From: Gymnothorax reevesii
Taxonomy: Eukaryota > Chordata > Actinopteri > Anguilliformes > Muraenidae
Reading direction: 5' to 3'
Assembly: GCA_029721435.1 (NCBI GenBank)
Contig: CM056583.1
Location: 88,427,620-88,491,619 of the forward strand
DNA length: 64,000 nt
Below, in pieces: positions 52,415 through 63,460 of this stretch; the first letter of the stretch is position 1; each line of letters begins with the position of its first letter. The translations under genes were made by a program, and so were the position numbers. Below the pieces are notes generated by a model, which was given only the letters and a program-made list of their open reading frames with translations, had not been told where the DNA came from and did not search any database.

Positions 52415-52592
52415 AGAAATAAATGGCAACGTCCGCACACAAAGACAATGCTCCCCAAAAAATGTATTCTGTCAACGTTTCGATCACAAAGTGATCTTCG
52501 TCAGGACGAAGATCACTTTGTGATCGAAACGTTGACAGAATAAATTTTTTGGGGAGCATTGTCTTTGTGTGCGGACGTTGCCATTTATTTCT
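52415..52592. repeat. Near-perfect 178-bp palindrome
   Basis: Two 88-bp arms pair with one visible mismatch (ATGTATT against AATTTATT complement) around a 2-nt centre at 52503-52504. The minus strand contains CTGACGA, a 6-bp hairpin AGATCAC/GTGATC and then GAAAC, the core boxes of a hammerhead ribozyme. Confidence 0.93.
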
Positions 52593-52917
52593 AAACAAAC
52601 AAATTAAACATCGTTCATGGAACAATGAATTGTTAAAATTCTCCCCACTTACGTCAGGGAGACGTCTTTGCAACCCCTAACCGCTGGGACCACATTGATG
52701 AACAGAATGGCATAAGTTTGAAGTCTCTACCTTGAATAGAAGCAAAGTTATCGACAAAAATGTGTTTTTGACCTTTTTGATGACCTTGACCCTGGCCTTC
52801 ATGATAGTATCACACTAAAGTTTATCCTTGTAGCCAAGACACCTTTGGACTCAATGAAATAAAAATGAATTTGATCATAAAGGGCAGTTAAGGGTGTGAT
52901 TCACATACTAAAAAAAA

Positions 52918-53160
52918 GTGAAATCGCTCATAGAGTGAGGACATGCCAAAATCTTCAAGGTCAAAGGTCACGGTGCCATGAATTTGTGGACTTGACCTTG
53001 AGGCTAGAGTCTTCATTTTGAGTTGGTCTAAACTCGATTCTATTGCCAACAATACGCGCTAACTTTGTAGAATGAAATGTGGCCAATTGTTTTTGCTAGA
53101 AATTACAAACTAATAGACAAACCGAACCGATCAACAGATATGCAGAGATCACAGATTTCG
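52918..53160 (+). repeat. Dispersed repeat, copy 2 (AGGTCA-rich)
   Basis: Homologous to 41727-41985. Flanked on both sides (52740-52915, 53200-53400) by related TGACCTTGACC blocks. Confidence 0.8.
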
Positions 53161-53463
53161 GCATGCAACAAATGATCAAATGAAAGATTGTTCATAGAAC
53201 GATGACTTGCAAAAATTCCTCACAGTAAAACAAAGTTATCCACCAAAGTGTGCTTTTGACTGTGTGTGACCTTGACCTTGATGAGAGCATCACACAAGGG
53301 TATAGGCTTCTAGCACAGACTTTTTCGGACTCAGTGACATAAAAATGAAGACGATCAAGGGCAGTCAAGGGTGCGACGAACAGATTAACAAACAAACAAA
53401 CAAACATACTAACCGAACCGACTCACATACGTGCTGAAAGAATTTTCGCAAATAACAAACACT

Positions 53464-53503
53464 GACACACACACACATAAGCACGCACACACACACACGC
53501 GCG

Positions 53504-53535
<32 letters not shown>
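53464..53535 (+). repeat. CA microsatellite
   Basis: CACACACA runs with a GCGCGC interruption. Confidence 0.95.
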
Positions 53536-53539
<4 letters not shown>

Positions 53540-53540
<1 letters not shown>

Positions 53541-54290
53541 TTTGGGGCGGGAAAGCTTCCAGTGTGTTTGAGTGCCATTTGCAGGACCAGATCAGAGATT
53601 ATAGTTACCATAGTTGATATAAGTGTCATTTATTTTTTAAAATGAAAATGCAGGTGTATATTACAGCGACCACTGGACAGTGGATGAAGCAGGTTAGCTT
53701 GATAGAAATACAATTAGATACTATGGAAAGAATCTGGAAGCTGAAACAATACAGATTGTGAAGCTCCAAGTCTCAGGACGACCAGCTCCATCAGTTTCTT
53801 GTTCGGATTGTCTTTATATACATTACATTTATTATGTTCAGTTCAACAGCATTAATGAAAAACAGAGGCCCCAGTGTCTATGATTGGGAAAAGGTTCTGC
53901 TAAAAACAGCTTTGCAAAATCTGAAATTCTGAAGCATCAGCCGGGAAGAAAATGTTTAATATTGAAGATAATTTTGTCAAATCCTTAAAGGAAGTTATAG
54001 GATATAAGAAAAGTAAGGAATAGTGTATTTTCGAGAAGTAAACAAAAGGTAATTTTCCTGAATATAAAAAACACAACCTGTGATCTTGATGCCAGTGTCA
54101 TGTCAATCACATAGATAACAACAACTTAATTTAAAAAATCCATCCGAAATAGTGGATCCATTATGTCCATACAGGAGGGAATTATTTTTATCGTATCTAT
54201 AGTGGCTTCCTTCCTTCCAACCCTCTGAACACAGGCACCCAGAGGCCAGGAATGGGAGTCACTCCTGATCATGTAGACATTGCTCATGTT
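53540..54290. other. Probable MAMDC2 3' UTR and flank
   Basis: No gene. Minus-strand AATAAA copies near 54297, 53826 and 53628 could each end the MAMDC2 transcript. Confidence 0.35.
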
Positions 54291-54291
54291 A

Positions 54292-54297
54292 TTTATT
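54292..54297 (-). promoter_or_regulatory. Candidate poly(A) signal of MAMDC2
   Basis: AATAAA on the minus strand, 28 nt after the proposed stop. Further AATAAA copies lie near 53826 and 53628, so a longer 3' UTR is possible. Confidence 0.35.
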
Positions 54298-54324
54298 ATT
54301 TATATTTGTTCAGCTGTTTTACAC

Positions 54325-54386
54325 TCAGTGCTCAACGTCATTGATGTTTTTAGAGGATCCAGCCTGTGGAGCCATGCGTCCCATAA
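54325..54386 (-). CDS. MAMDC2: MAMDC2 probable last coding exon
   Basis: Twenty codons ending [10 protein letters not shown] and TGA (54327-54325), after acceptor TTCCACAG and in phase with the previous exon. Family support for this short polar tail could not be checked. The next AATAAA is 28 nt past the stop. Confidence 0.62.
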
Positions 54387-57300
54387 CTGTGGAAGAAATG
54401 AATACATCAATAAGTAAATCACACAAACAACTGCACATACAGATTAAAAATTAACTTTATTTCTAAACTGAAAAAAAAAATTAAAAATTAAGGCTGAAAT
54501 CCTTAAAAATGAAAAACATTCAGGCCCAGTTCCCAAAATTAACGTTCTTAAATGAAAAAAAGAGCATACTCTACTTTATAAAGTCACAAATTTTGCATTA
54601 GCAAATATGGCAACAGAATCTGCAATACTGAGTCCAAGCTCCGTCCTACCATTGCATGGTCCCTCTTTAAACATGATGTCATCAATCGCAACATCGCTTC
54701 GTACTGACGCACCCCTCACAGCTTCAAATACAATCTAAACAGAGAGAATCAGGAGACAATGAAGACAAGGTTTCCTTCCCAGGGCTACTCCTGCTGCAAT
54801 ATCGCTAGCTACATAGCAAAATTTTTTAATGTTTTTTTTTTTTTTTTTTTAAACAGAATCGATTTTACTTAAGTTTTCAGAAAAAGGAAAAAGACATTTT
54901 TTGTGAACACAAAATAACAGGCAGCCAATATTTCAATTTGGCGAAAATATGACGTAGGCAATTATGCTATGAGGCTAACAATATGCAAATGGATTCTCAT
55001 TGTCCTAACATTTGAGGCAGAGATCACAAAGAGGTGGCACAAATGGAATGTGTTTTTACTCTGAAACAAATGTCTCTTCCCCTTCACATCCCCCCCCAGA
55101 AACCCCAAAATAGCAGAGGATATCACTTTAGTAGCTGATCAATTCCCCTACAAAATTAGGTAGTTTTAGAAGAAATTTGATTTTGTGTGACTGGGAGGTC
55201 TCCGACTGAATGAGGAGGTAGAGTTAGTTGTTTATAGAAAGTCCGCCGCAAAATATGGGCAACAAAGGCAATGGACCTTTCTGACCTGTCAATCAATGTG
55301 AAACAAGGCAGTATTGTAACCAATATCCCCCGCCACAGTAGGAATGGTCACGGGAGATTCCAGATCGATTAAAAAAAAAAAAAGAAAAACACAAAGAGCA
55401 ATGACATTTTCCACAGAAACATATGCAAGGAGAGAATAAAATGAAGGAATAGTTGCCATGAAAACTTGTCCCCATTACAAATCCCATACACCATGTCGAC
55501 GAACAGAAACAAGGATCATAACTCCGTAAAAAGAAATATCTCGGAATCAATTTTCAAACTCATTCAATAGGATCATTAGTACTGGTCACCTATAAAATTT
55601 CATCCACGTATTCGCTGTGAGAATTTGTTCCCATTGCAACACCCTTACACTTAAGACCACGGACAGAGTCAAGGGCCGTAACTCTATACAAATAAATGTC
55701 TCGGAATCAACTGTGAAACTCATTTAGTAGGGTCATCAGTACTGGGCACCCACACAATTTCATTCACATAGGTATTATAGTTTCAGAGAAAACTTGTCCC
55801 CATTGAACCCGGACGGACAGATGGACAGAATGACGGACAAGTGTCATTCCAAAATCCCCCGATCCACTTTGTGTCGGGGGATAATAACTACCAATCAGAT
55901 TGCCTTATCTTACTAAGGTCCTGCCTACCCTGACAGCACTGCCGTACTGTCCCACAACCAATGCAGTTATGAGCTGTGTTTAATAGGAGAGGTGTTTGAC
56001 CTTATCGAAAATGGTTCTTAGATATGCTTGGGCAACGTATAAATACTGCCGAAAGAAACCCTGCCCGCCGTGCCTGGCCACAGGGAGGTCCATTCCTTTT
56101 TCCAATGCCAAAAACGCAGTTGGAAAAGTGTTTGCAATGGATTTAGGCATGTGGAAGGCATCTCACGCAACTCAATGTGAATAAGATAAACAGATCCTAG
56201 GCTGTTTGCTCGAAGGTAAGCAAATTAAATTTTTTGCCATTTCACTTCACCCGTTAGTTACTAACCATCTTTGAATATGTTTTACTGAGAAGATAGAATT
56301 ACACCAACAGCATCACTGATGTGTATGTTACCCTAATACTGTTTTTTCCCCAGTGGACTTCTGCAGGCAATAGCAGATGCAGCTACAAACCAGTCGCTAT
56401 TCTGCTGAGAAAATGCTTCCTTCAAGCCACTCAGCACAGGCATTCACAACACTAAATAATATAAAACATTTAGCCAGATGGTGAAGGATTTTGTAAAGGC
56501 GTGAGGTAATCTGTTTAGAAACTTTACCATGAGAAAAGCTGGCTAGGTAGCTGGTAGCAAACTAGCTACAGTCAGATTCAAAATGTCAGTTACTTATCCG
56601 TAATGAGTGAAGTTAACATGCCTTCGAAATTGGTTTGCAGGAAAACACTGATATAATGAATGTTAGATTAATAACTCGATTATGTCAAAAGTAGCTCGTT
56701 TCAGGGTTTGCTGCATTGTGTAACATGATTTATTTCAAAGTCTAACTAGCATATTTTACGCATTCGCATTTCGTTACGCAAACAGCAATATTTTGGGAGT
56801 ACGCAAAGAGAGTGATGCTCAAACTTCTTTTGTGCTGTTGTCTATGCGGAACTTTGCTGCGTTACATGTGGGCCATAGCAACAATAACTAAGGGGGGCGG
56901 AGCTGGTCAGAGTGAGTCAGAAAGGTCCACTGCCTGTCTCTCATTTTCATGCCAAGTCCTCATCTTAATTGCTTAATTATGGTCCTGAAATATGTCCTTT
57001 GAATGAAAATCATTTGAAGGACAAATAGAGACGGTCCTTCTGTCCCTGTGTGAAACCGTTGACAGTGATCTATTAGTTAACCAGTGTATGTGGCTAACCG
57101 GCTGATATAGTGTGGGACAGGAAACAAATTTGAAAGGAAAAACCTGCATACATACCAGTCGTGCATGAACAGAATGACTGACGTCTGTTTTAAACTGACC
57201 TGGTGTTTACGATCACATCTGTACTCCACTTCAGCCATCAGCCAAGAGACACTTTGCTCCCCTTGGCGGCTCCACAGCGCCTCCTCCTGTTTGTTCCCTT

Positions 57301-60300
57301 CCTGGCGCAGATAGACACCGAGTCTGCCAATCCCTGACCCGAACATATGGTAGTAGAACTGCAGGCAGAGAGGACTCCTGGACCCTCTTAGCTCAGCAGA
57401 GGCCAGACGGGCATTCTGCCCCGCCAACATAGGCGAGGCCTCCAGGTACATGTAATGCCCTGAAACACAGTAACGTTACACAAGTGATTCCCTGGAAGAC
57501 TTTGTTACACCAGTAACTATCTTGCAGTGCAACACATAAAATGCCCCGTAAGATACTTATACACATGTAATGCCTCGGAACAGTGTGTTACTCATTTAAG
57601 TCCCTGTAACTCTGTGCAACACATGTAATACTCTCTAATGCAGTGTTAGACATACAGTTTAATGCCCTGGAGTATTGTGTTAGAAATTTAATGTCCTGTA
57701 AGACAGTGTCGAACATGTGATGCCCCAGAACACCTCCTGTAAGACTGTGTACCACAGATGTGAACAAAGTTGAAAAACTTAGTCCTTCCCAATAATTTGC
57801 TCCAAATACCCAAAAATTGCTCATTTGAAGACTTATTTCTGCCAAGAGGTTCAACTTTTTGGCATGGTGGAAGAACCAAATGGCAGAACTTTTCAATGTC
57901 TGGCTCTTGGATTGTCCACCTCTGTTATTGCACTTACAACACTTGGACAACTGTAATAAAGAGGTATTGTCCTCTGATAAAATGTTAAACATAGCATAAT
58001 GCCATGGAACACTGAAGTGAACACTGTGATGTTCATTTAGCCTTGGAAAATGATTACTGTGATCATCGTAGCTGTGGTAACTTCCAGAGAAGCGAGCTGT
58101 GTAGTTAGCATACAGAAACATTTTACAAGCTATACAGCAGCACTGGCCCACCCTGTCACTGGATCTTTTCAGTCCTGTTGGTCCAACTTTAGTAAAGCTC
58201 ACCTCATTCGAGAGCTGGAGATCTCATTACCTGCTCATCAAGTGTGCCGACTTATAGCTGAAAAGAAAATGTACAGAATAGTTCATGACCTGAGACAGAG
58301 CTGGGCTCTGAGCTGCAGCTCAGTGCCTTTGAAACTGCTACTGCAGTTTGAATAAATGTTTGGGAATGATCGCCTTAACGGGAAAGCATTTTCCCAGTTG
58401 AATCTCTTTGGTCGCCTTCCTGTTAGCTGTTCCTGTTGGATGAGCGTTGGAGCTCAGGTGAAAGGCAGGGTGGGCCAAACTCACCCACCCCTGTGGTGTG
58501 ATCCCCCTTCGGCCCAGTGTAGGAAGTTGGCGTTGGCCCCTTTGCCAGCACCCAGTCGACCGAATCAGCCACTTTCTCCTGAGTGTACCCACAGTCGCCT
58601 GTCTCAAAGTCACACTTTCCAGAGACAGGAACGGAGGATCCTGAAAGTAAGCAGTTATCCGTGAATGTTAGTGATTACCTGTCTCAGGAATAATGCTATA
58701 ATACACTAATAATACAATAATAACATGACTGAAAGTCTTCTGACAGAAGTTGCATGAACAAATATTTTAGGACAAATTTTGCACAATCTGTCCCAAAATT
58801 GAGCTTAACAGTGAGACCTTGGTAGTAAGTAAGCTGAGCAAGTTTTATTCAAATCCTGCCATTCTTTCAAAAGTCACTGTCTGGAAACTGTGATTTTTTG
58901 CACTCTAACGCCCCACCCCCTGAAGTAGTTGGAAGTTTCCGAGAGCTGTCTCGAAGTAAGTCACATGATCTATGATGCCACCCAAGGAAAGCACCTCCGC
59001 CATCGCGATCTCTGCACGGTCCCTTTACACGCTTGTTTACACATGTCGTCTATTGTGTTTGTTTAGTGAACTCGTTCAACCTATTGGGAAAAGTTTTCGA
59101 AGTTTTGCGGAAGTCTGAAGCGAAATGCCGACTCGATGCATCGTCGTAGGATGTAGTAATAAGATGGAGTTGGTCTCCGTTTCTTTCCTCGAGACGACAG
59201 AATGAGGAGAATATGGACTTCTTGAGTGAAGCTCACCCGGGGGAACTGGGCAGGACCCACCGACACCAGCGCAGCATGCAGCACACATTTCTTTTTTTTT
59301 TTTTTTTTTGAATAAATTTGGCATCCCCAATCCCACCCAAATCTGGAATGCCCAATTGGTGAACTATGTACAACACTTGCGACCCCTTGCTGCCAACTCA
59401 GGATAGTGAAGACAGTTCACGACTCTCCTCCGAAGCACGTGCCCGTCAGCCACTGCTTCTTATACACTCATTGGTTGAATCCTCGTAAGTTCAAAACGAG
59501 GGCAGAGGATACCCGGACATGAACAAACCCAGAGTCTTCCTGACGAGTGCCTGTCTGGCCAACAGGAGGCGCTTGAGCAACGAACAAAGTTGTTTATTTA
59601 TATCCCCTTACCCGGCAGTCCCTTCCCAATTTGAAACCCTGTAGCGCGATGGCCAATTGTGCGCTACTCTGAAAAAGCTGCCAACCACTGCCGGTTGGAA
59701 GGACCGGGGCTCGAAGCCGCAACGTAATAGTCACTTCTGCACTGTAACGCAGAATTCCTATTTGTCATAGCCTGGCATTAACAGTATTACTATCAATCTC
59801 AGGTGACTGGTAAACGGTCACAATCCAACTGCAGAGAGCAGATCCCTCGCAACGCTGTTCATAAAAAAAAAATATGAAGTAGGCAGTATAGACTGTAACT
59901 TTATTGGTGTCGTCCCTGTCACACTTAGTTTTTTTAGTTTTTCTAAATACCAGAAGTTATCTAAACTCAGTTCTGTCTCAGGCAGGGTGACCAGACGTCC
60001 CGTATTACATGGGATTGTCCTGTATTCGGCTCATTTGTCCCGTGTCCCGTATCCACCGTTCCCGGAACGCACTCTGTCCCGCATTTTTACAATTTTAAAC
60101 AAAAAAATAAAAATAAAAATAAATCAAGATGAGCTGCAGATCAAGTGCAATTTCACACAGTCATGTTCAGAGTTCATCGAATGGGCCTCTTCAAGGCAGT
60201 ATCATCATCTGAAAAATATGACGAAGAAGTAATCATTGCCTTTTGGATTTTGGTAACATAATCCCCTCTCTCGTAAAAAGTATTGCAGAGCCTAAAAAGA

Positions 60301-63300
60301 AGAGCTTCATATGTGACCTGACCAGCAGAACTGAGTATTTTTTCCCCATTTTTTAATGAATAATAATTTGTCTTCTTTTGCAGTACTAATTGGCAGCCCA
60401 TGTAAAGTTGTAGCTGAAAGTTTGTAAGGTGTAATTACTTATGGGTTTCTCAAATAATACAAACCCCAATTCCAATGAAGTTGGGACATTGTGTTAAATG
60501 CAAATAAAAAGAATACAATGATGTACAAATCTCATAAACCCATATTTTATTCACAGTGGAACAATGACAACATATCAGATATTGAAAGTGAGACGTTTTA
60601 CCATTTCATGAAAAATATTGGCTCATTTTGAATTTGATGGCAGTGGCACATCTCAAAAAAGTTGGGACAGGACTATGTTTACCATTGTGTAAGATCTTCT
60701 TTTCTTTTAACAACAGTCTGAAAAGGTCTGGGAAGTGAGGAGACCAGTTGCTGGAGTTTTGGGAGAGGAATGTTGTCCCACTCTTGTCTGATGTAGGATT
60801 CTAGCTGCTCAACAGTCCTGAGTCTTTTTTGCCAGATTTTCCATTTTATGATGCGCCAAATTTTTCTATTGGTGAAAAGTCTGGACTGCAGGCAGACGAT
60901 TTCAGCACCCGCACTCTTCTACTGGAAAGCCGTGCTGTTGTGATGGATGCAGTATGTGGTTTAGCACTGTCTCGCTGAAATATGCAAGACCTTTCCTAAA
61001 AGAGAAGGTGTCTGAGTTGGACAATATGTTGTTGTAAAACCTCTGTATACTTTTCAGCATTGATAATGCCTTTCCAGATCTGTAAGCTGCCTACGTCATA
61101 AGCACTAATGCAACCCCAGACCATCAGAGATGCAGGCTTTTGAACTGAGCGCTGACAACAAGCTGGATGGTCCGTCTCCTCCTAAGTCCGCATCACACAG
61201 TGTCCATGGTTTCAAAAAAAGAATTTTAACATTTTGATTCATCTGACCACAGAACAGTTTTATATTTTGCCTCAGTCCATTTTAAATGAACTTTGGCCCA
61301 GAGAAGACGGCGGTGTTTCTGGATGATGTTCATATATTTCTTCTTCGCTTTAACTAGCATTTGTGAATTGCACAGCGAACTGTGTTCACAGACGTTGATT
61401 TCTGGAAGTGTTCCGGAGCCCTGGCAGTGAATTCCAGTGCAGAATTATGCCTGTTTTTAATGCAGCGCCGCCTGAAGGCCCGAAGATCACGAGCATCCAA
61501 TATTGACCTTTGGACTTGTCCCTTATGCACAGAGATTTCTCCAGATTTTCAGAATCTTTTGATGATATTATGTTGTGCAGATGGTGGGACATTCAAAGTC
61601 TTCATAATTTTACATTGAGGAACATTTTTCTGAAATTGTTCCACAATTATTTGACTCAGTTTTTCACAGATTGGTGAGCCTCTGCCCATCTTTACTTCTG
61701 ACAGACTCTGCCTCTCTAAAATGCTCTTTTTATTCCCAGTCATGTTACTGACCTGATGCCAATTAACCTAATTAGCTGCAAAATGCTTCTCCAGCTGTTT
61801 TATATTAGTATCACTTACTTTTCCAGCCTTTTGTTGCCCTTGTCCAAACTTTTTTGAGATGTCTTGCTGCCATAAAATTCAAAATGAGCCAATATTTTTC
61901 ATGAAATGGTAAAATGTCTCACTTTTAACATCAGATATCTTGTCTATTCGCTACTGTGGATAAAATGTGAGTTTATGAGATTTGCAAATCATTGGATTCT
62001 GTTTTTATTCATGTTTTACACAACGTCCCAACTTCATCGGAGTTGGGGTCTGTAGATGCCATAATACCCACCAAAGTCTGCACCAAATTCCACCATTTTA
62101 TGATGAAAACTGCAACAGCTCCACACCCCCTTGCTCGCTCCGCTTCCTCGCATAGTGTCCCATATTTCATTTACTAAGATCTGGTCACCCTGGTCTCAGG
62201 TGAGAATGCAAATAAATACATTCAAAAAGTTAAGTCAGTCTTTGACCATCTCACACTAATTAAGACAGGAAAGTTTGCAGCTTTGCAAAGCAATTTCAGC
62301 AACCTTGAAATAAATTGGACTGTCCACTGTGTTCTATATGTGATGGACCCAATACAGTTGGCTACTGTGTGATGTTGCCCATATCATCTCACCAACAACA
62401 TTTCATCTGATTACACAGTCAAATACTTGGCACACAGTGTCAATAGGCTGAAAACAGCAGCAGTATTTCAAAAAAAAGTAAGACTTAAATTTTTTTGTTA
62501 TTCTTTTTGTTATGTGAGTGTTTATCTCCAATATTACTACAAATAAAATTGCGCTGAGTCTTGTGTAAAATCCTGTAATTTTACCTCAATGATATTTGGT
62601 CGTTTCCAAATCATTCAGCTTATCAGAAATGCATGAGCATTGTTTTTCATTAAGGCGTGGTGGGTTGGGGGGGCAGGAGTCGAAGCCCATTGTAATGGCT
62701 GGTTAGAGTGGAGTATCAGATGCTGCGGCAGGTGAAGCTGCATAAAGCAGAGAGCCGACGCAGCTGGAAGTGATTGAGCCAAATAAGGGCAGAAACAAGC
62801 TCGCGTTTCTGAATAAACGAATGGCAGAAGTACCAGAAACGAAACGAGCAACCAGATAGAAAAAGAAATCTCAATAAGAGAGAGAAAACTAAACAAGGCA
62901 CCTAACAATTGTGCCAAATAACCTAAAGAAGCTAAGCTTCCCAGAAACAAAGAATATATATATAAATTGGCAAACCCCTGACTAGAAATATATCGAGCCA
63001 AAGTGAGCAAAGTCATATCAAATACTCCAGCGAAGGAGGCGTGGCGACTTCCGGCTTAAATAAACTCCGAGAAGGACCACCCAGGAGTAATCAGCCAGCT
63101 GGGTAAAAAATCCGATGTGGAAAGAAAACGATGTCGTCAGGGACGAGAGGAACAAAGAAAGCAAAAAGCACTTAGCAAACCATGACACCCATATTTACGA
63201 CAGCGGTGTATGTAGGATAAACAGAGCTGTTCTCACACAATGGGGCTTTAATCTACCATTCATCTTTTGGAGTTCATGGTGGTTCAGACTAGGATTCAGG

Positions 63301-63460
63301 CATTTTATTACTTCAGAGGAAAATATGAGATGGCACGTGCTTAGATGGTACGTGTGCACCTACCCGAGGCGATATAGCAGTCCCCCAGAGTCATGCTAAT
63401 GTCATCAAGGGCTACAGAACCACAATCCCAGAAGTTCTTACAGACACTGACAAACACGAC
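54325..63460 (-). CDS. MAMDC2: MAMDC2 (MAM domain-containing protein 2), last five coding exons; 5' part beyond window
   Basis: Secreted or extracellular-matrix protein made of tandem MAM domains. Exons on the minus strand: 63364-63460, 58485-58640, 57200-57459, 54650-54734, 54325-54386; phases agree and give 219 codons. The first exon encodes the end of one MAM domain ([14 protein letters not shown]). The next three form a complete MAM domain, from [12 protein letters not shown] through [14 protein letters not shown] to [14 protein letters not shown]. The last exon adds a short polar tail ending INDVEH. The name rests on the MAM architecture plus position next to SMC5 in the same orientation; another MAM gene is possible but less likely. 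Confidence 0.83.
54650..54734 (-). CDS. MAMDC2: MAMDC2 exon, end of last MAM domain
   Basis: Twenty-eight codons plus one base: [20 protein letters not shown] then MFKEGPCN. Ile-Val-Phe-Glu and Ala-Ile-Asp-Asp-Ile are MAM signatures. Acceptor TGTTTAG, donor GTAGGA. Confidence 0.92.
55323..55882 (+). repeat. Element with ATATCCCCCGCC / CGGGGGAT ends
   Basis: Complementary ends, an internal duplication (GTCTCGGAATCAA-type blocks about 150 bp apart near 55540 and 55690) and a GGACGGACAGATGGACAG run near the right end. In a MAMDC2 intron. Confidence 0.6.
55890..57190. other. MAMDC2 intron sequence without recognised feature
   Basis: No gene or clear repeat. Confidence 0.45.
57200..57459 (-). 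CDS. MAMDC2: MAMDC2 exon, central part of last MAM domain
   Basis: Eighty-six codons beginning [20 protein letters not shown] and containing [20 protein letters not shown], the central MAM strand with its conserved Cys, Phe and Tyr. Ends CDRKHQ; the Cys is an extra one. Donor GTCAGT. Degenerate copies of the acceptor junction lie upstream (57480-57770). Confidence 0.92.
57445..57770 (-). repeat. Degenerate repeat, about 29 bp, copying a MAMDC2 exon acceptor
   Basis: About seven units around ACATGTAATGCCCTGGAACA + CAGTGTTAC. The real junction reads ACATGTAATGCC|CTGAAACACAGTAAC, so the first unit lies half in the exon. Another unit is at 57996-58030. Confidence 0.75.
57772..58480. other. MAMDC2 intron sequence without other recognised feature
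   Basis: Apart from the stray unit at 57996-58030, no gene or repeat recognised. Confidence 0.4.
58485..58640 (-). CDS. MAMDC2: MAMDC2 exon, N-terminal part of last MAM domain
   Basis: Fifty-one full codons with [15 protein letters not shown] and [10 protein letters not shown]. The CDFE opening and Asp-His-Thr-Thr-Gly element are MAM hallmarks. Acceptor TTTCAG; donor GTGAGT splits a Gly codon. Confidence 0.88.
58641..59300. other. MAMDC2 intron sequence without recognised feature
   Basis: No gene or clear repeat. Confidence 0.4.
59290..59755 (-). mobile_element. tRNA-derived SINE, copy 2, with poly(A) tail
   Basis: Homologous to 33720-34255. Minus-strand B-box-like GGCTTCGAGCCCC, body with CCTCCTGTTGGCCAGACAGG, and a terminal A run (T run at 59291-59308 on the plus strand). 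Confidence 0.82.
59983..62192. mobile_element. hAT-type element with perfect 8-bp target duplication, carrying a nested Tc1
   Basis: Ends CAGGGTGACCAGACGTCCCG and (complement) CAGGGTGACCAGATC are inverted repeats; GTCTCAGG at 59975-59982 and 62193-62200 is the target duplication. Only about 610 bp is hAT sequence; the rest is the Tc1-like insertion at 60460-62052. Confidence 0.92.
60460..62052 (-). mobile_element. Full-length but decayed Tc1/mariner-type transposon
   Basis: TA at 60458-60459 and 62053-62054; terminal inverted repeats of about 200 bp starting CAAACCCCAATTCCAATGAA and (complement) CAGACCCCAACTCCGATGAA. Minus-strand transposase remnant begins near 61740 ([19 protein letters not shown]), continues with HTH, and ends near 60720 with [17 protein letters not shown]. 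Several stops and shifts, so inactive. Confidence 0.92.
62201..63049. other. MAMDC2 intron sequence without recognised feature
   Basis: No gene or clear repeat. Confidence 0.4.
63050..63187 (+). repeat. Dispersed repeat, copy 2
   Basis: Block-by-block match to 51740-51880, ending AAACCATGACA in both. Confidence 0.6.
63364..63460 (-). CDS. MAMDC2: MAMDC2 exon, end of penultimate MAM domain
   Basis: Thirty-two codons plus one base: [20 protein letters not shown] then [12 protein letters not shown]. The Ala-Leu-Asp-Asp-Ile-Ser ... Cys ending is typical of MAM domains. Acceptor GCTGCAG, donor GTAGGT. Confidence 0.85.

Noticed and set aside
58338..58664. Plus-strand frame of about 100 codons over 58356-58664
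   Set aside because: Antisense shadow of the MAMDC2 exon at 58485-58640.
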